Part shown: piece by piece, positions 10,147 through 19,676 of the stretch | Position numbering within the stretch: the stretch's first letter is position 1 | Layout: the number at the start of each line of letters is the position of its first letter | Source of the DNA: Treponema sp. | Lineage (GTDB): Bacteria > Spirochaetota > Spirochaetia > Treponematales > Breznakiellaceae | Length of the DNA stretch: 32,369 bases | Reading direction: 5' to 3' | NCBI GenBank assembly: GCA_031290455.1 | Contig: JAITNP010000211.1 | Coordinates: 1 to 32,369, forward strand | Position numbers and translations under genes: made by a program | Notes under the pieces: generated by a model | Databases searched by the model: none | The model's input: only the letters and a program-made list of their open reading frames with translations | What the model was told of the DNA's origin: nothing

Positions 10147-10848
10147 ATGATGGCCATGCTCGGCGTGATGCTGCAAGGGGTGGTGGTATCCCTGGAAGTG
10201 TTCTTTTTAACCCTGCTTTTTTCACTTCCCCTTGCGTTTCCCGTCGCGTTTGCCCGTATGTCACGGAACAAGGTGGCCCGTGGACTTATCACCCTGTACC
10301 TCTTGATCATGCGGGGTACACCCCTCATTTTACAGCTTATCTTTATCTATTTCTCACCGAAATACCTGTATCGCTTCCTCTACGATAGCTTTTCAGGGTT
10401 CATCAGCGCTGTGGGCTTCTGGCAGGGATTGCAGGTCCTGCTCTCCTACAATCGCTTTACCGCGGTTATCCTGGCCTTTACCCTGAACTACGCGGCCTAC
10501 TTTGCGGAGATCTACCGGGGCGGCATTGAGTCCATTGCCAAAGGGCAGTACGAGGCGGCGAAGGTGCTGGGGTTTACCCGGTTCAAGACCTTTTGGCGAA
10601 TCATCATGCCCCAGGTGGTAAAACGCATCCTGCCTTCCACCACGAATGAGGTGATCACCCTGGTCAAGGACACAGCCCTGGCCCAGACCATCGGGGTTGC
10701 CGAGCTTTTCCACGCGGCCCAGAATGCCTCGGCCCGGGAGTTTTCCACCATGCCCATTTTCATAGCCGGGGTGTTTTATTTTGTCATGAACTGGGTGGTT
10801 TCCTTTGTGTTTACCGCTGGCGAGAAGAGACTTTCCTATTATTCCTGA
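10147..10848 (+). CDS. Amino-acid ABC transporter permease
   Basis: HisM-type membrane protein: 'MRGTPLILQL', 'NYAAYFAEIYRGGIESIAKGQYEAAKVLG', 'VTLVKDTALA'. Confidence 0.92.
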   Translation: MMAMLGVMLQGVVVSLEVFFLTLLFSLPLAFPVAFARMSRNKVARGLITLYLLIMRGTPLILQLIFIYFSPKYLYRFLYDSFSGFISAVGFWQGLQVLLSYNRFTAVILAFTLNYAAYFAEIYRGGIESIAKGQYEAAKVLGFTRFKTFWRIIMPQVVKRILPSTTNEVITLVKDTALAQTIGVAELFHAAQNASAREFSTMPIFIAGVFYFVMNWVVSFVFTAGEKRLSYYS

Positions 10849-10861
10849 TAAGAATTATACC

Positions 10862-11611
10862 ATGATGGACATAATCAAAGTTGAAGGGCTTTCAAAATCC
10901 TTCGGGACCCTGAGCGTACTCAAAGACATATCCTTTACCGTGGGACAGGGGAAAGTTGTTGCCATCATCGGGCCTTCCGGTTCCGGGAAATCTACCCTGT
11001 TGCGGTGCATCACGAACCTGGAAACGGTTGGCGGGGGGAGTATCGCCATATCCGGCGCCGCCATGGTGCGGGATGGGGTATATGCGGACCCTCGTGTCTT
11101 GCGGGTCCTCTGCCGCAAGGTTGGCCTCGTGTTCCAGAACTTTAACCTCTTCCCCCATTTTTCGGCACTCCGCAACATCACCGAAGCCCAGGTCCATGTA
11201 CTGCGCCGCACCTCTCGGGAGGCCGCTGCCCGCGCCCATGCCCTGCTTGAGAAGATGGGGCTTGCGGAAAAGGCCGCGTCCTACCCCTGCGAGTTATCCG
11301 GCGGGCAGCAGCAGCGGGTGTCCATTGCCCGGGCCTTGGCGCTGGACCCGGAGGTTCTCTGCTTCGATGAGCCGACCAGTGCCCTCGATCCTGAGCTTAC
11401 CGGCGAAATCCTCACGGTTATCCGGGAACTGGCCGCCGAGAAGATGACCATGGTCATCGTAACCCACGAGATGAGTTTCGCACGGGATGTCGCCGACCGG
11501 GTACTGTTCATGGATGGGGGACACTTCGTGGAAGAAGGGGTGGCTGCGGAGGTGATCAACAACCCCCAGCACGAGCGGACCAAAGCGTTTCTGAAGCGCT
11601 TTGATGGGTGA
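10862..11611 (+). CDS. Amino-acid ABC transporter ATP-binding protein
   Basis: Walker A 'GPSGSGKST', signature 'LSGGQQQRVSIARAL', Walker B 'VLCFDEPTSALDPE'; start taken at MMDIIKVEGL. Confidence 0.93.
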   Translation: MMDIIKVEGLSKSFGTLSVLKDISFTVGQGKVVAIIGPSGSGKSTLLRCITNLETVGGGSIAISGAAMVRDGVYADPRVLRVLCRKVGLVFQNFNLFPHFSALRNITEAQVHVLRRTSREAAARAHALLEKMGLAEKAASYPCELSGGQQQRVSIARALALDPEVLCFDEPTSALDPELTGEILTVIRELAAEKMTMVIVTHEMSFARDVADRVLFMDGGHFVEEGVAAEVINNPQHERTKAFLKRFDG

Positions 11612-11659
11612 CGTTAAAAACAAGGACGCAGCGTTCAAAATAGCGGTATACTATAATGC

Positions 11660-12946
11660 ATGAAACCACTACAAGAAACCGGAGAAGCGGCGCGGCGGGC
11701 CTTTCTTATTGGTATCAGGGATGATAAGACCGGGCGGGAAGAAGCCGAATCCCTGACAACAGAGCTCGCGAGCCTTGCATCGACCCTGGGGGTTGAGATT
11801 GTTGGTAAGGAAACCGTGCATCTACGGGAAACCCATCCCCAGTACGGCATGGGGACGGGAAAGGCCCAGGAGCTTGCGGATCGGGCTGCGGATTCCGGGG
11901 CAGACTGCCTCATCTTCGACCGTACCCTCTCCCCTTCCCAACAGCGGAACTGGGAACGCCTCACCGGAATCGCGGCGGTTGACCGGGAGGAGCTTATCAT
12001 TCAGATTTTTGCCAGCCGCGCCGCCACCCGGGAAGCAGAACTCCAGGTCGAGCTGGCATCCCTCACCTACAGCCTTCCCCGGCTCAGTCATAAGTACATC
12101 GACCTTGCCCGGCAGCGGGGGGGCAGGTACGGCGCAAAAGGGGCGGGGGAAACCAAGTATGAGACCGATCGCCGGCAGGTGGAACAGCGGATTCACCGGA
12201 TTAAACAGGAACTAGTCGAAGTCCGTAAACACCGGGCGACCCAGCGGAAGCAGCGGGAACGGATTCCCCTCCCCGCATGCGCCTTGGTGGGCTATACCAA
12301 TGCGGGTAAATCCTCCCTCCTCAACGCCATGACCAATGCGGAGGTCCTGGTAGAGGACACGCTCTTCGCTACCCTTGACCCCACGACACGACGGCTTGAG
12401 ATGGAGGGACGACCGATCCTCCTCACCGATACGGTGGGCTTCATCCGCAGACTCCCCCATAACCTGGTGGACGCCTTCCGCGCTACCCTTGAAGAAGTCT
12501 CCCGGGCCGACATCCTGATCCATGTACTCGACGCCTCGGACCCGGACATTGACCGCTATTTTGAGACAACCCTGGGGGTGCTCCGGGACCTTGGGGCAGA
12601 TCACACCCCTATCATCACCGCATTGAATAAATGCGACCGCCTTACCTCCCCTGAGGCATTGGAACAGCTCCACAAACGGTACGGGGATGCGGTGTGTATC
12701 TCCACCCGGGAACGAACAGGCCTCCCCGAACTTGCTCTACGCATAGACCTGCTCCTCTCCGGGGATGCCCTGACGTTCCGATTTCCCGCAGATCGCCATG
12801 ACCTTGTAGCCCTCCTCTACCGTTCAAGCACGGTCCTGTCGGAACGCTATGAAGCAGAGACCATTATCATCGAGGCGAGGACCGGGGAGCGTATACGGGA
12901 GCTGTTACAGGCATATCGATGCCCGACACCAGCCCCTAGTCCTTGA
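11660..12946 (+). CDS. hflX: GTPase HflX
   Basis: '[30 protein letters not shown]'-type HflX region; G1 '[15 protein letters not shown]', '[25 protein letters not shown]'. Confidence 0.95.
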   Translation: MKPLQETGEAARRAFLIGIRDDKTGREEAESLTTELASLASTLGVEIVGKETVHLRETHPQYGMGTGKAQELADRAADSGADCLIFDRTLSPSQQRNWERLTGIAAVDREELIIQIFASRAATREAELQVELASLTYSLPRLSHKYIDLARQRGGRYGAKGAGETKYETDRRQVEQRIHRIKQELVEVRKHRATQRKQRERIPLPACALVGYTNAGKSSLLNAMTNAEVLVEDTLFATLDPTTRRLEMEGRPILLTDTVGFIRRLPHNLVDAFRATLEEVSRADILIHVLDASDPDIDRYFETTLGVLRDLGADHTPIITALNKCDRLTSPEALEQLHKRYGDAVCISTRERTGLPELALRIDLLLSGDALTFRFPADRHDLVALLYRSSTVLSERYEAETIIIEARTGERIRELLQAYRCPTPAPSP

Positions 12947-13139
12947 TATTGTACTTTCTGCGGAAACGCTCAATACGGCCTGCGGTATCAACCAATTTCT
13001 GCTTGCCCGTAAAGAAGGGGTGGCAGGCGGAACAAATTTCAACCTTGATATCCCTCACGGTTGAACGGGTTTCAATCACATTTCCACAGGCACAGGTAAT
13101 CTTAGTCAGTTCATATTTAGGATGAATCTTTTCTTTCAT
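12936..13139 (-). CDS. rpmE: 50S ribosomal protein L31 (zinc-binding type)
   Basis: '[59 protein letters not shown]'. Confidence 0.96.
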   Translation of the reverse strand: MKEKIHPKYELTKITCACGNVIETRSTVRDIKVEICSACHPFFTGKQKLVDTAGRIERFRRKYNIKD

Positions 13140-13166
13140 CTACGGTAATCCTCCAAGCTGCATGCC

Positions 13167-15050
13167 TTAATCCATCCCTGCAGTGCCGGTATTCATGGAC
13201 TTAAGGAATGCTTCATTATTCTTACTTTTCTTCATCCTGTCAATCAGGAGTTCGATGATCTCGATGTCATCCATGGGATTGATAACCTTCCGGAGGATCC
13301 ACATCTTCTGCAGTTCCTCTTCGGAGAGGAGCAGCTCCTCCTTCCGGGTCCCGGACTTCTTGATGTTGATAGCCGGGAAGAGCCGCCGGTCAGAGATACG
13401 CCGGTCCAGGTCGATTTCCATGTTGCCGGTACCCTTGAATTCCTCAAAGATAACCTCATCCATGCGGCTCCCGGTTTCCACCAAGGCGGTGGAAATGATG
13501 GTAAGGCTCCCTCCCTCCTCTATGTTCCGGGCAGCCCCAAAGAACCGTTTCGGCCTATGGAGGGCATTGGAATCCACCCCTCCTGAGAGGATCTTTCCGG
13601 AGGTGGGGACGGTCTGGTTGTAGGCCCGGGCCAGGCGGGTGATGGAATCCAGGAGGATGACCACATCCTTCTTGTGCTCCACCAGGCGCTTGGCCTTTTC
13701 CATGACCATCTCAGTAACCTGGACATGCCGGGAGGCCTGCTCATCAAAGGTCGAGGAAATAACCTCCGCCCGAACGGTCCGCTCCATGTCGGTTACCTCC
13801 TCGGGCCGTTCATCAATGAGGAGGACGATGAGGTACACCTCGGGGTGGTTCCTCGTAATGGCGTTGGCTATTTTCTGCATCATGATGGTCTTGCCCGTCC
13901 GGGGCGGGGCCACGATAATCGCCCGCTGGCCCTTTCCAATGGGACAGAACAGGTTGATAATCCGGGCGGAAACATCATCGGTAACGGTTTCAAGGTCTAA
14001 TTTGTGATTGGGATAGAGGGGGGTGAGGTTATCGAAGGGAATACGGTTCTGGGCTACCGAGGGATCATCATAATTGACGGTCTCGACCCGGAGCATGGCA
14101 AAGAACCGCTCCCCTTCCTTGGGACTGCGAATCTGACCGTAGACCGTATCCCCGGTTTTTAGGGCAAACAGCCTGATTTGGCTGGGGCTGATGTAAATAT
14201 CATCCGGCCCGGGAAGGTAGGAATTCTGGGGGCTTCTGAGGAAGCCGTAACTATCGGGCAGGATTTCCAGGGACCCATAGGCGTAGATGATGCCCCCCCG
14301 GTCGGTATGGGCCTTGAGAATGGAAAAGATGATTTCCTGCTTCTTGAGGGATACCATATCTTCGTGGGAAATATTATAACAGGCCGCCAGTTCCCGCAGG
14401 TCTATCATACTGAGCCGGATGAGTTCATTGATGCAGAGCCGGGGCTTGCTATTGTCCTGATCCATCCGGGGTTCCGGCTTTCCGTAAATATCCGGCATGG
14501 AGGGCAGGTTCTTAGGAAGCGCCGGTAAGGGCGACATGGGAGCTGAATCAGACACCGGAACAGCGCCAAGCAGGCCCGGACCTCCCGACGAATTGACCTG
14601 ACCCCGGTTATAGACCCCCCGGCCCCGGGGTCGTCCGGGAGCAGGATAGGGTATATCCCCGGCGAAATTCTCTTCCTGGTTGCCACCGTCGGCATTGACC
14701 GGCCCCTCATATCTCCCCCGGTTTTCCCGGACCGGAACCGTCCGCCGGCCCCTGGTCCGTACCACCACCGCTCTACTGCTCGGACGTTCGCTGATATCGT
14801 CATCAGCGGCATCATCTTCCTGGGGCGCATCCCCAGGGGGAAGGGAACCCTCCACCCCATCGGTTGCGGTAGCTTCCCCTTCAGAGGGCTGATCCCCTCC
14901 AGTGAACGACGGAATGACCGTTTCTGCAGTGCCACCAGATGGTATTGAAGGAGCTGCTCCATGCACCTCAGCATCTCCTTGATCCATTGCAAGTAATTCT
15001 TCACTGTTTTCCGCTGTTTTTGGTTTTCGAATCTTCCTTACTACTGCCAT
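13167..15050 (-). CDS. rho: Transcription termination factor Rho with a long low-complexity N-terminal extension
   Basis: C-terminal ~420 aa is Rho ('[29 protein letters not shown]', '[17 protein letters not shown]', '[31 protein letters not shown]'); ~200 aa Gly/Pro/Arg/Asp-rich sequence precedes it. Confidence 0.95.
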   Translation of the reverse strand: MAVVRKIRKPKTAENSEELLAMDQGDAEVHGAAPSIPSGGTAETVIPSFTGGDQPSEGEATATDGVEGSLPPGDAPQEDDAADDDISERPSSRAVVVRTRGRRTVPVRENRGRYEGPVNADGGNQEENFAGDIPYPAPGRPRGRGVYNRGQVNSSGGPGLLGAVPVSDSAPMSPLPALPKNLPSMPDIYGKPEPRMDQDNSKPRLCINELIRLSMIDLRELAACYNISHEDMVSLKKQEIIFSILKAHTDRGGIIYAYGSLEILPDSYGFLRSPQNSYLPGPDDIYISPSQIRLFALKTGDTVYGQIRSPKEGERFFAMLRVETVNYDDPSVAQNRIPFDNLTPLYPNHKLDLETVTDDVSARIINLFCPIGKGQRAIIVAPPRTGKTIMMQKIANAITRNHPEVYLIVLLIDERPEEVTDMERTVRAEVISSTFDEQASRHVQVTEMVMEKAKRLVEHKKDVVILLDSITRLARAYNQTVPTSGKILSGGVDSNALHRPKRFFGAARNIEEGGSLTIISTALVETGSRMDEVIFEEFKGTGNMEIDLDRRISDRRLFPAINIKKSGTRKEELLLSEEELQKMWILRKVINPMDDIEIIELLIDRMKKSKNNEAFLKSMNTGTAGMD

Positions 15051-15151
15051 TAATTACACCACCTTGCTATTATTTTGCTTCCGCATAAACAGAATGAGAA
15101 AAAAAGAATATTATGCACCATGTATGTTCAAACGTGTTTTTTCCTGTTAGA

Positions 15152-15214
15152 TTATTGCTTACCATTCGAAGGATTACAGTATTTAAAGGACAATAAAAAC
15201 CCTAGATTTTCCAT
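15152..15214 (-). other. Candidate 20-codon upstream ORF (MENLGFLLSFKYCNPSNGKQ) in the rho leader
   Basis: ATG at 15214, TAA at 15154-15152, between the predicted promoter and the rho start; weak SD-like GAGGG nearby. Confidence 0.25.
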
Positions 15215-15232
15215 TACCCTCGGTATCTGTTT

Positions 15233-15262
15233 GTTATAATCCCTGAACCCTTTCCATGTCAA
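15233..15262 (-). promoter_or_regulatory. Sigma-70-like promoter for rho: TTGACA, 17-18 nt, TTATAA/TATAAC
   Basis: Minus-strand 'TTGACATGGAAAGGGTTCAGGGATTATAAC', just downstream of the cinA stop. Confidence 0.6.
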
Positions 15263-15278
15263 TACAACACACCACAAT

Positions 15279-15761
15279 TCATGACCGGGTGATCCGGTTT
15301 ATCAGTTCCCCAAGGGCAGTAAGGGCAGCGGCGGCTCGCAGGTCATTCCGGGAACCGGTATAATGAAACACCGATGCCGCCGGTTCCTGCCCTCGCACTG
15401 CCGTGCCTATCCATACCGTGCCCACCGGTACCGAAGTTCCATCCCCATCGGGACCCGCAAGGCCGGTTACCGAAACGGCCATATCAGCGCTGCTTCGCGC
15501 AAGGGCGCCTTGGACCATGGCGCAGGCGGTCTCTCGGCTTACCGCCCCATATTGCCGGATCAAATCCGGCGCTACCCCCAGCATCGCGGTTTTTGCCGCC
15601 CCAGTATAACAGACAAAGGAACCCCACAACACCCCAGAAGCCCCGGGGATCCGGGCCAGCAGGTCCGCCACCAACCCTGCGGTACAGGACTCCGCCAGGA
15701 CCAGGGTCTTGGAAGCAGCGGATAGTTTGTGGATCAGCCCTTGGGCAAGCGCATCAGTCAT
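15279..15761 (-). CDS. CinA C-terminal domain protein (nicotinamide-nucleotide amidohydrolase, PncC-like)
   Basis: 'TLVLAESCTAGLVADLLARIPGASGVLWGSFVCYTGAAKTAMLGV', 'AVSVTGLAGPDGDGTSVPVGTVWIG'. Start taken as the ATG overlapping the bactofilin stop. Confidence 0.92.
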   Translation of the reverse strand: MTDALAQGLIHKLSAASKTLVLAESCTAGLVADLLARIPGASGVLWGSFVCYTGAAKTAMLGVAPDLIRQYGAVSRETACAMVQGALARSSADMAVSVTGLAGPDGDGTSVPVGTVWIGTAVRGQEPAASVFHYTGSRNDLRAAAALTALGELINRITRS

Positions 15762-16176
15762 TGGTCCGCTGCAATTCCGCCTTGATCTCCTGGGTTGGAC
15801 GGGAGAATATTTCCACCTCCGTGTCAACCCCGGTCATGCTGCACTGGCCTTCAAAAAGCACCCCATCGGCTATCCGTAAGCGTGCCGCAATAAGATCCCC
15901 CCGGACTTCCGCTCCGGGGAACATATCTATCTTATCCGTGGCGCTTACCGGGGCGACGACCGTCCCATAGACCGTGAGGGAGGTTACCGAAATATGATCC
16001 GCCTTAACCTCCGCTCCCTTATCAACGATGAGCGCACCGGTCGCCTCAATGGTTCCCTCGAATTTTCCCCGGATGCACAGGGTTTCTTTAAACCGGAGAA
16101 ACCCTTTAAATTTGGTCGTCTCTCCAAACACCACTATCGGGGAGCCATCTTTCCTTTTCCCTGCTGTTTTCAGCAT
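15754..16176 (-). CDS. Bactofilin (polymer-forming cytoskeletal protein)
   Basis: 'FGETTKFKGFLRFKETLCIRGKFEGTIEATGALIVDKGAEVKADHISVTSLTVYGTVVAPVSATDKIDMFPGAEVRGDLIAARLRIADGVLFEGQCSM'. Confidence 0.92.
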   Translation of the reverse strand: MLKTAGKRKDGSPIVVFGETTKFKGFLRFKETLCIRGKFEGTIEATGALIVDKGAEVKADHISVTSLTVYGTVVAPVSATDKIDMFPGAEVRGDLIAARLRIADGVLFEGQCSMTGVDTEVEIFSRPTQEIKAELQRTND

Positions 16177-16213
16177 GTTTGTTCCTGCCCTTTCATACTG
16201 TTGCCATTATCAC

Positions 16214-16921
16214 CTATTCCTGATGGAAAGGTCTACGGATTTGACTCTCCAGATCGATAAGGCCAATCTCGTTTTTCTTGAGGTCCTTCCATTCAGTTAT
16301 GGTTTTCTCAATACGGGCATCCAGCTCCGCGATATGGTTTCTAACGGCCTGGGTTTTTTCCGTAATGACCCCCAGCAGTTGGGGTATATGATCAGGGGAC
16401 CCTTCATCCTGTGAAATACGGGCAACGATCCCATCCAGTTCATCAATGCTTTTTACAAAATCCACTATGTTGCGTTTCATATCAGCGCTTAATTCTTCCG
16501 CAAGGCTCAAACGGGACGCACGGACTGCAATCTGGGCAAAGAGTTCCCGGTTACGGAGCACCGCCCGGATCCGTGCAAGCACTTCGGAAAAGTTAAAGGG
16601 CTTGGTTATATAATCATCCACCCCCAGTTCAAAACCCTCCACCTTATCCTTTACATCATCCAGCGCGGAAAACATAATAATAGAAATTTCCCGAAATTTC
16701 GGATCCTTCTTGAGGGTTTTCGTCAATTCCCAGCCGGACATCCGGGGCATCACATTATCCAGCATGATGAGATCCGGATAAAAACGCCTTACCTTTTCCA
16801 GCGCCTCCACCCCGTCATTCGCCTTTTCTACAATAAACCCCAGCTTGGTAAGCATAACGTGAAAGAACTCAAGATTTATCACCTCATCATCAACAATGAG
16901 GATCTTCTTATGTGGGTTCAT
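16214..16921 (-). CDS. Response regulator: REC domain plus helical C-terminus, no evident DNA-binding domain
   Basis: REC motifs 'ILIVDDE', 'DLIMLDNVMPRMSG', 'IIMFSA', 'DDYITKPF'; C-terminal ~110 aa is charged and helix-like. Confidence 0.9.
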   Translation of the reverse strand: MNPHKKILIVDDEVINLEFFHVMLTKLGFIVEKANDGVEALEKVRRFYPDLIMLDNVMPRMSGWELTKTLKKDPKFREISIIMFSALDDVKDKVEGFELGVDDYITKPFNFSEVLARIRAVLRNRELFAQIAVRASRLSLAEELSADMKRNIVDFVKSIDELDGIVARISQDEGSPDHIPQLLGVITEKTQAVRNHIAELDARIEKTITEWKDLKKNEIGLIDLESQIRRPFHQE

Positions 16922-16944
16922 ATTGTTCCTTCCTTTATTTTATT

Positions 16945-18540
16945 TTATTTTTTTACAATACGCAATACTATCCCAAAGAGCAACATAATACAAGCAGCGG
17001 CCACAAAAAAGCGCGGCCAGATATCCCCATAGGTGGTATACCGGGTAACCGGGATGACGATGGGCACCTGGACACTCAACTGGGTTTCAACAAAAGGCGT
17101 TGCCATGGCTATAATGCTGCCGTTGGGGTCTATGGCGCAGGTCTGTCCCGATGCGGTGGAACGTACCATGGAACGGCGGTTTTCCACTGCCCTAAACACC
17201 GCCATGGAAAGGTGCTGCATCTGAGCAGGGAGGCTTTTCGACCAGGCGTCATTGGAAAGGTTGACGATAAGTTCCGCCCCGTTCCGCACAAAATCCCGGG
17301 AAAGATACCCAAAGGTATCTTCAAAACAAATGGGGCTTGAGAATTTAAGGCCCTTGATATCAAATACCGTGGCCTCATTGCCCTTTTCCCAGAAATGGGT
17401 ATCCGCATTCTTCAAAGCCGTATAAATCAGGGGAAGCTGTTTTTCATAGGGGAAATGCTCGGTAAAGGGCACCAGGTGCAGTTTACGGTAGAGTCCGACG
17501 ATTTCACCCTGGTTAAAGAGCATGACGGCGTTATAATCCACCCGATCCCAGGTACCATCCCGCACCACTTCCTTACGGGCATCATCATTCCCAATCACAA
17601 AGGGAACCTCCTGCCGGGCAAGATAGTCCAGTAAGTCCTTAACCAGCGCGTACGAACGGGGATCATCCCGGTAGGTGGTATGCCAGTAAATCCGGGGGAC
17701 AAAGGCCGTTTCCGACCAGACCACCAAATCCGGCTTCGGTTCCGCTTTGAGCGCCTCATCGGAAAGACGCTGTAACACCTCAAAATTTTTCCGGTAATCT
17801 TCCATACCCCCCCGCCATGGGTCGGTGTTATGCTGAATCAGGGCTATCCGTCCCGTTGGAGCGGAGGCATAGTCTACCGGGGCAATGAAGCCATAGATAA
17901 GGGTACCGGTGAGAGCGGCAAGCCAGAGTAGCGCGGATATTCGTTCTTGCAGGAAGGGACCTGAAGGGCCAGGGCCCCTCACCCCCCCCCTCAATACAGC
18001 AGCCAACCATGCTGAGGGAAACACCACCAATGCAGAGACTCCCCATACCCCAAAGATATCGGCAATCTGGATAAGGGGAATAACCTGCCATTGGGAATAA
18101 CCGGTAATGCCATAGGGATACCCCAGAAAGCCCTGGGTACGGAGGTATTCAAAACCAATCCAGAGGATCCACTGGAGTATATACCCCCGCCGGGGAAACA
18201 GGATAACCGCAAGCTTCAGGAGGGGAAACAGGACCGTAAAATAACCAAGATAAATGACCCCAACGATAAGACCCGCCAGGGGATGAAAAACACTTAACCA
18301 GTAATTAAAGAGACCATACGCAGCATACCCATACAGGGCGCCCCAAAAAAAGGTTGTCCTGAAACGTACCCGGTGGATAACCCAAAATACCGGGACATAC
18401 GCAATCCATCCCAGGAACGAAAGCCCATTTTCAAAAAGCAGATTAGGAAAAGCACCGGCAAAAAGCACCGCTCCCAGGAGTATCGCCCCCAGATGCATAA
18501 AAAGATTGGCTAATCCCTTCCTGCCCTTTGATGCGGTCAT
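16945..18540 (-). CDS. lnt: Apolipoprotein N-acyltransferase
   Basis: Polytopic N-terminus plus nitrilase domain ('DLVVWSETAFVPR', 'PICFEDTFGYLSRDFVRNGAELIVNLSNDAWSKSLPAQMQHLSMAVFRAVENRRSMVRSTASGQTCAIDPNG'). Confidence 0.95.
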   Translation of the reverse strand: MTASKGRKGLANLFMHLGAILLGAVLFAGAFPNLLFENGLSFLGWIAYVPVFWVIHRVRFRTTFFWGALYGYAAYGLFNYWLSVFHPLAGLIVGVIYLGYFTVLFPLLKLAVILFPRRGYILQWILWIGFEYLRTQGFLGYPYGITGYSQWQVIPLIQIADIFGVWGVSALVVFPSAWLAAVLRGGVRGPGPSGPFLQERISALLWLAALTGTLIYGFIAPVDYASAPTGRIALIQHNTDPWRGGMEDYRKNFEVLQRLSDEALKAEPKPDLVVWSETAFVPRIYWHTTYRDDPRSYALVKDLLDYLARQEVPFVIGNDDARKEVVRDGTWDRVDYNAVMLFNQGEIVGLYRKLHLVPFTEHFPYEKQLPLIYTALKNADTHFWEKGNEATVFDIKGLKFSSPICFEDTFGYLSRDFVRNGAELIVNLSNDAWSKSLPAQMQHLSMAVFRAVENRRSMVRSTASGQTCAIDPNGSIIAMATPFVETQLSVQVPIVIPVTRYTTYGDIWPRFFVAAACIMLLFGIVLRIVKK

Positions 18541-18905
18541 GTATCGCTTCCGGCGATATCAAGGGTATCTGCTTCCAGATCGAATATCTCCGTATCCTTC
18601 CCCAGGTCCCATACATTCTGCTTTAATTCCCTGCCGGGCCTGAACGTGGCAATCCCGTGGGAATTAACAGAAACGATATCCCCGGTTTTCGGATTCCTCG
18701 CTTTCTGCCGCCCCTTCCGCACCTTGATTTCAAAGGTTCCAAATCCGCGCAGTTCTATTATCTTCCGTTCAATAAGAGCATCCTTTATCGTATCGAGAAA
18801 AGAATCAACAATGATCCGAATTATTTTACGATCCATACCGTCTATACCGGTCCCTTGATACACCGACTCAATAATATCGGCTTTGGTATACTTGTCTCCT
18901 GTCAT
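18537..18905 (-). CDS. HU/IHF-family DNA-binding protein
   Basis: 'TKADIIESVYQ', 'ALIERKIIELRGFGTFEIKVRKGRQKARNPKTGDIVSVNSHGIATFRPGRELK'; stop overlaps the lnt start. Confidence 0.93.
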   Translation of the reverse strand: MTGDKYTKADIIESVYQGTGIDGMDRKIIRIIVDSFLDTIKDALIERKIIELRGFGTFEIKVRKGRQKARNPKTGDIVSVNSHGIATFRPGRELKQNVWDLGKDTEIFDLEADTLDIAGSDT

Positions 18906-18939
18906 GATGCCCTCATTACCAAACCCCGGTATGCACTCG

Positions 18940-19215
18940 TTACTGAGCCACTTTCACGGAATTAAAAAGCCGCTGCATCCTTGATTTTTTACGGGCTGCC
19001 GCGTTTTTCTTGATAATACCCTTCCGGGCGGCGCTATCAATTTTCTTAATCATGTCTTTGAGCGCCGCCGCCGCTTCGTCAACTTCTTTTTTCTGGGCTG
19101 AAACCACGAATTTCTTCACACTGGTCCTCACGGAACTTTTTACCGCCTTATTCCGAATACGCCGCTCTTCACTTTGCCGATGCCGCTTTTCAGCGGAACT
19201 GCTTTTACCTGCCAA
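18940..19215 (-). CDS. rpsT: 30S ribosomal protein S20 (TTG start)
   Basis: '(M)AGKSSSAEKRHRQSEERRIRNKAVKSSVRTSVKKF...KKNAAARKKSRMQRLFNSVK'; purine-rich SD 'AGGTAGGGGG' before the TTG at 19215. Confidence 0.9.
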   Translation of the reverse strand: MAGKSSSAEKRHRQSEERRIRNKAVKSSVRTSVKKFVVSAQKKEVDEAAAALKDMIKKIDSAARKGIIKKNAAARKKSRMQRLFNSVKVAQ

Positions 19216-19312
19216 AGGGAACCCCCTACCTATAAAAGTAAACAAAATTGATAAATTAAACCGATAAAACCCAATCAACGATCGCATTTACCGGATCAAC
19301 ACACTCAGGTAC

Positions 19313-19483
19313 CTATTTGAAATCCGAAGGACGCCGCTCCTTCCGTTTGCATTTTTCGCATTCAGCAATATTTTTAACCTTGCCATGCTCAAAAAGGGTC
19401 TTCATTTTGACTTCACCCCCGCAGGAACAGAAGAACTTCTGGGTAGCGCTGGAGGTACGGGAATTTTTACTAGCCTGAGCCAT
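19313..19483 (-). CDS. 56-aa zinc-ribbon-like protein, not in supplied ORF track
   Basis: Hand translation: MAQASKNSRTSSATQKFFCSCGGEVKMKTLFEHGKVKNIAECEKCKRKERRPSDFK; CxC-x20-CxxC; SD-like AGGAG upstream. Confidence 0.75.
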   Translation of the reverse strand: MAQASKNSRTSSATQKFFCSCGGEVKMKTLFEHGKVKNIAECEKCKRKERRPSDFK

Positions 19484-19514
19484 ACTGCATCTCCTTATAA
19501 GAAATTATGTTATT

Positions 19515-19544
19515 AAGATACTATGGACTTCATGCCGCTGTCAA
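19515..19544 (-). promoter_or_regulatory. Candidate promoter (TTGACA, 18 nt, TATCTT) for the zinc-ribbon/rpsT transcript
   Basis: Minus strand: TTGACA at 19544-19539, TATCTT at 19520-19515. Confidence 0.4.
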
Positions 19545-19676
19545 TGCTATGTTTCGGCGCCGTCTCTCAATATCCCGAAATGACGGCAGGGGCGGCGGGA
19601 AGAGCGGTTCCGGTATCAGCCCAGACCTTATCCCTGGCATATTCCGAAGGGTATCCCTTTCTAGTATCATGAGGGT

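Noticed and set aside
12212-12673. 153-aa minus-strand ORF within hflX
   Set aside because: Lies entirely opposite conserved GTPase motifs; no independent evidence.
12936-12946. Convergent overlap of hflX and rpmE (11 bp)
   Set aside because: Small 3'-3' overlaps are common in compact genomes; the 19-bp rluA-family/folC overlap is similar.
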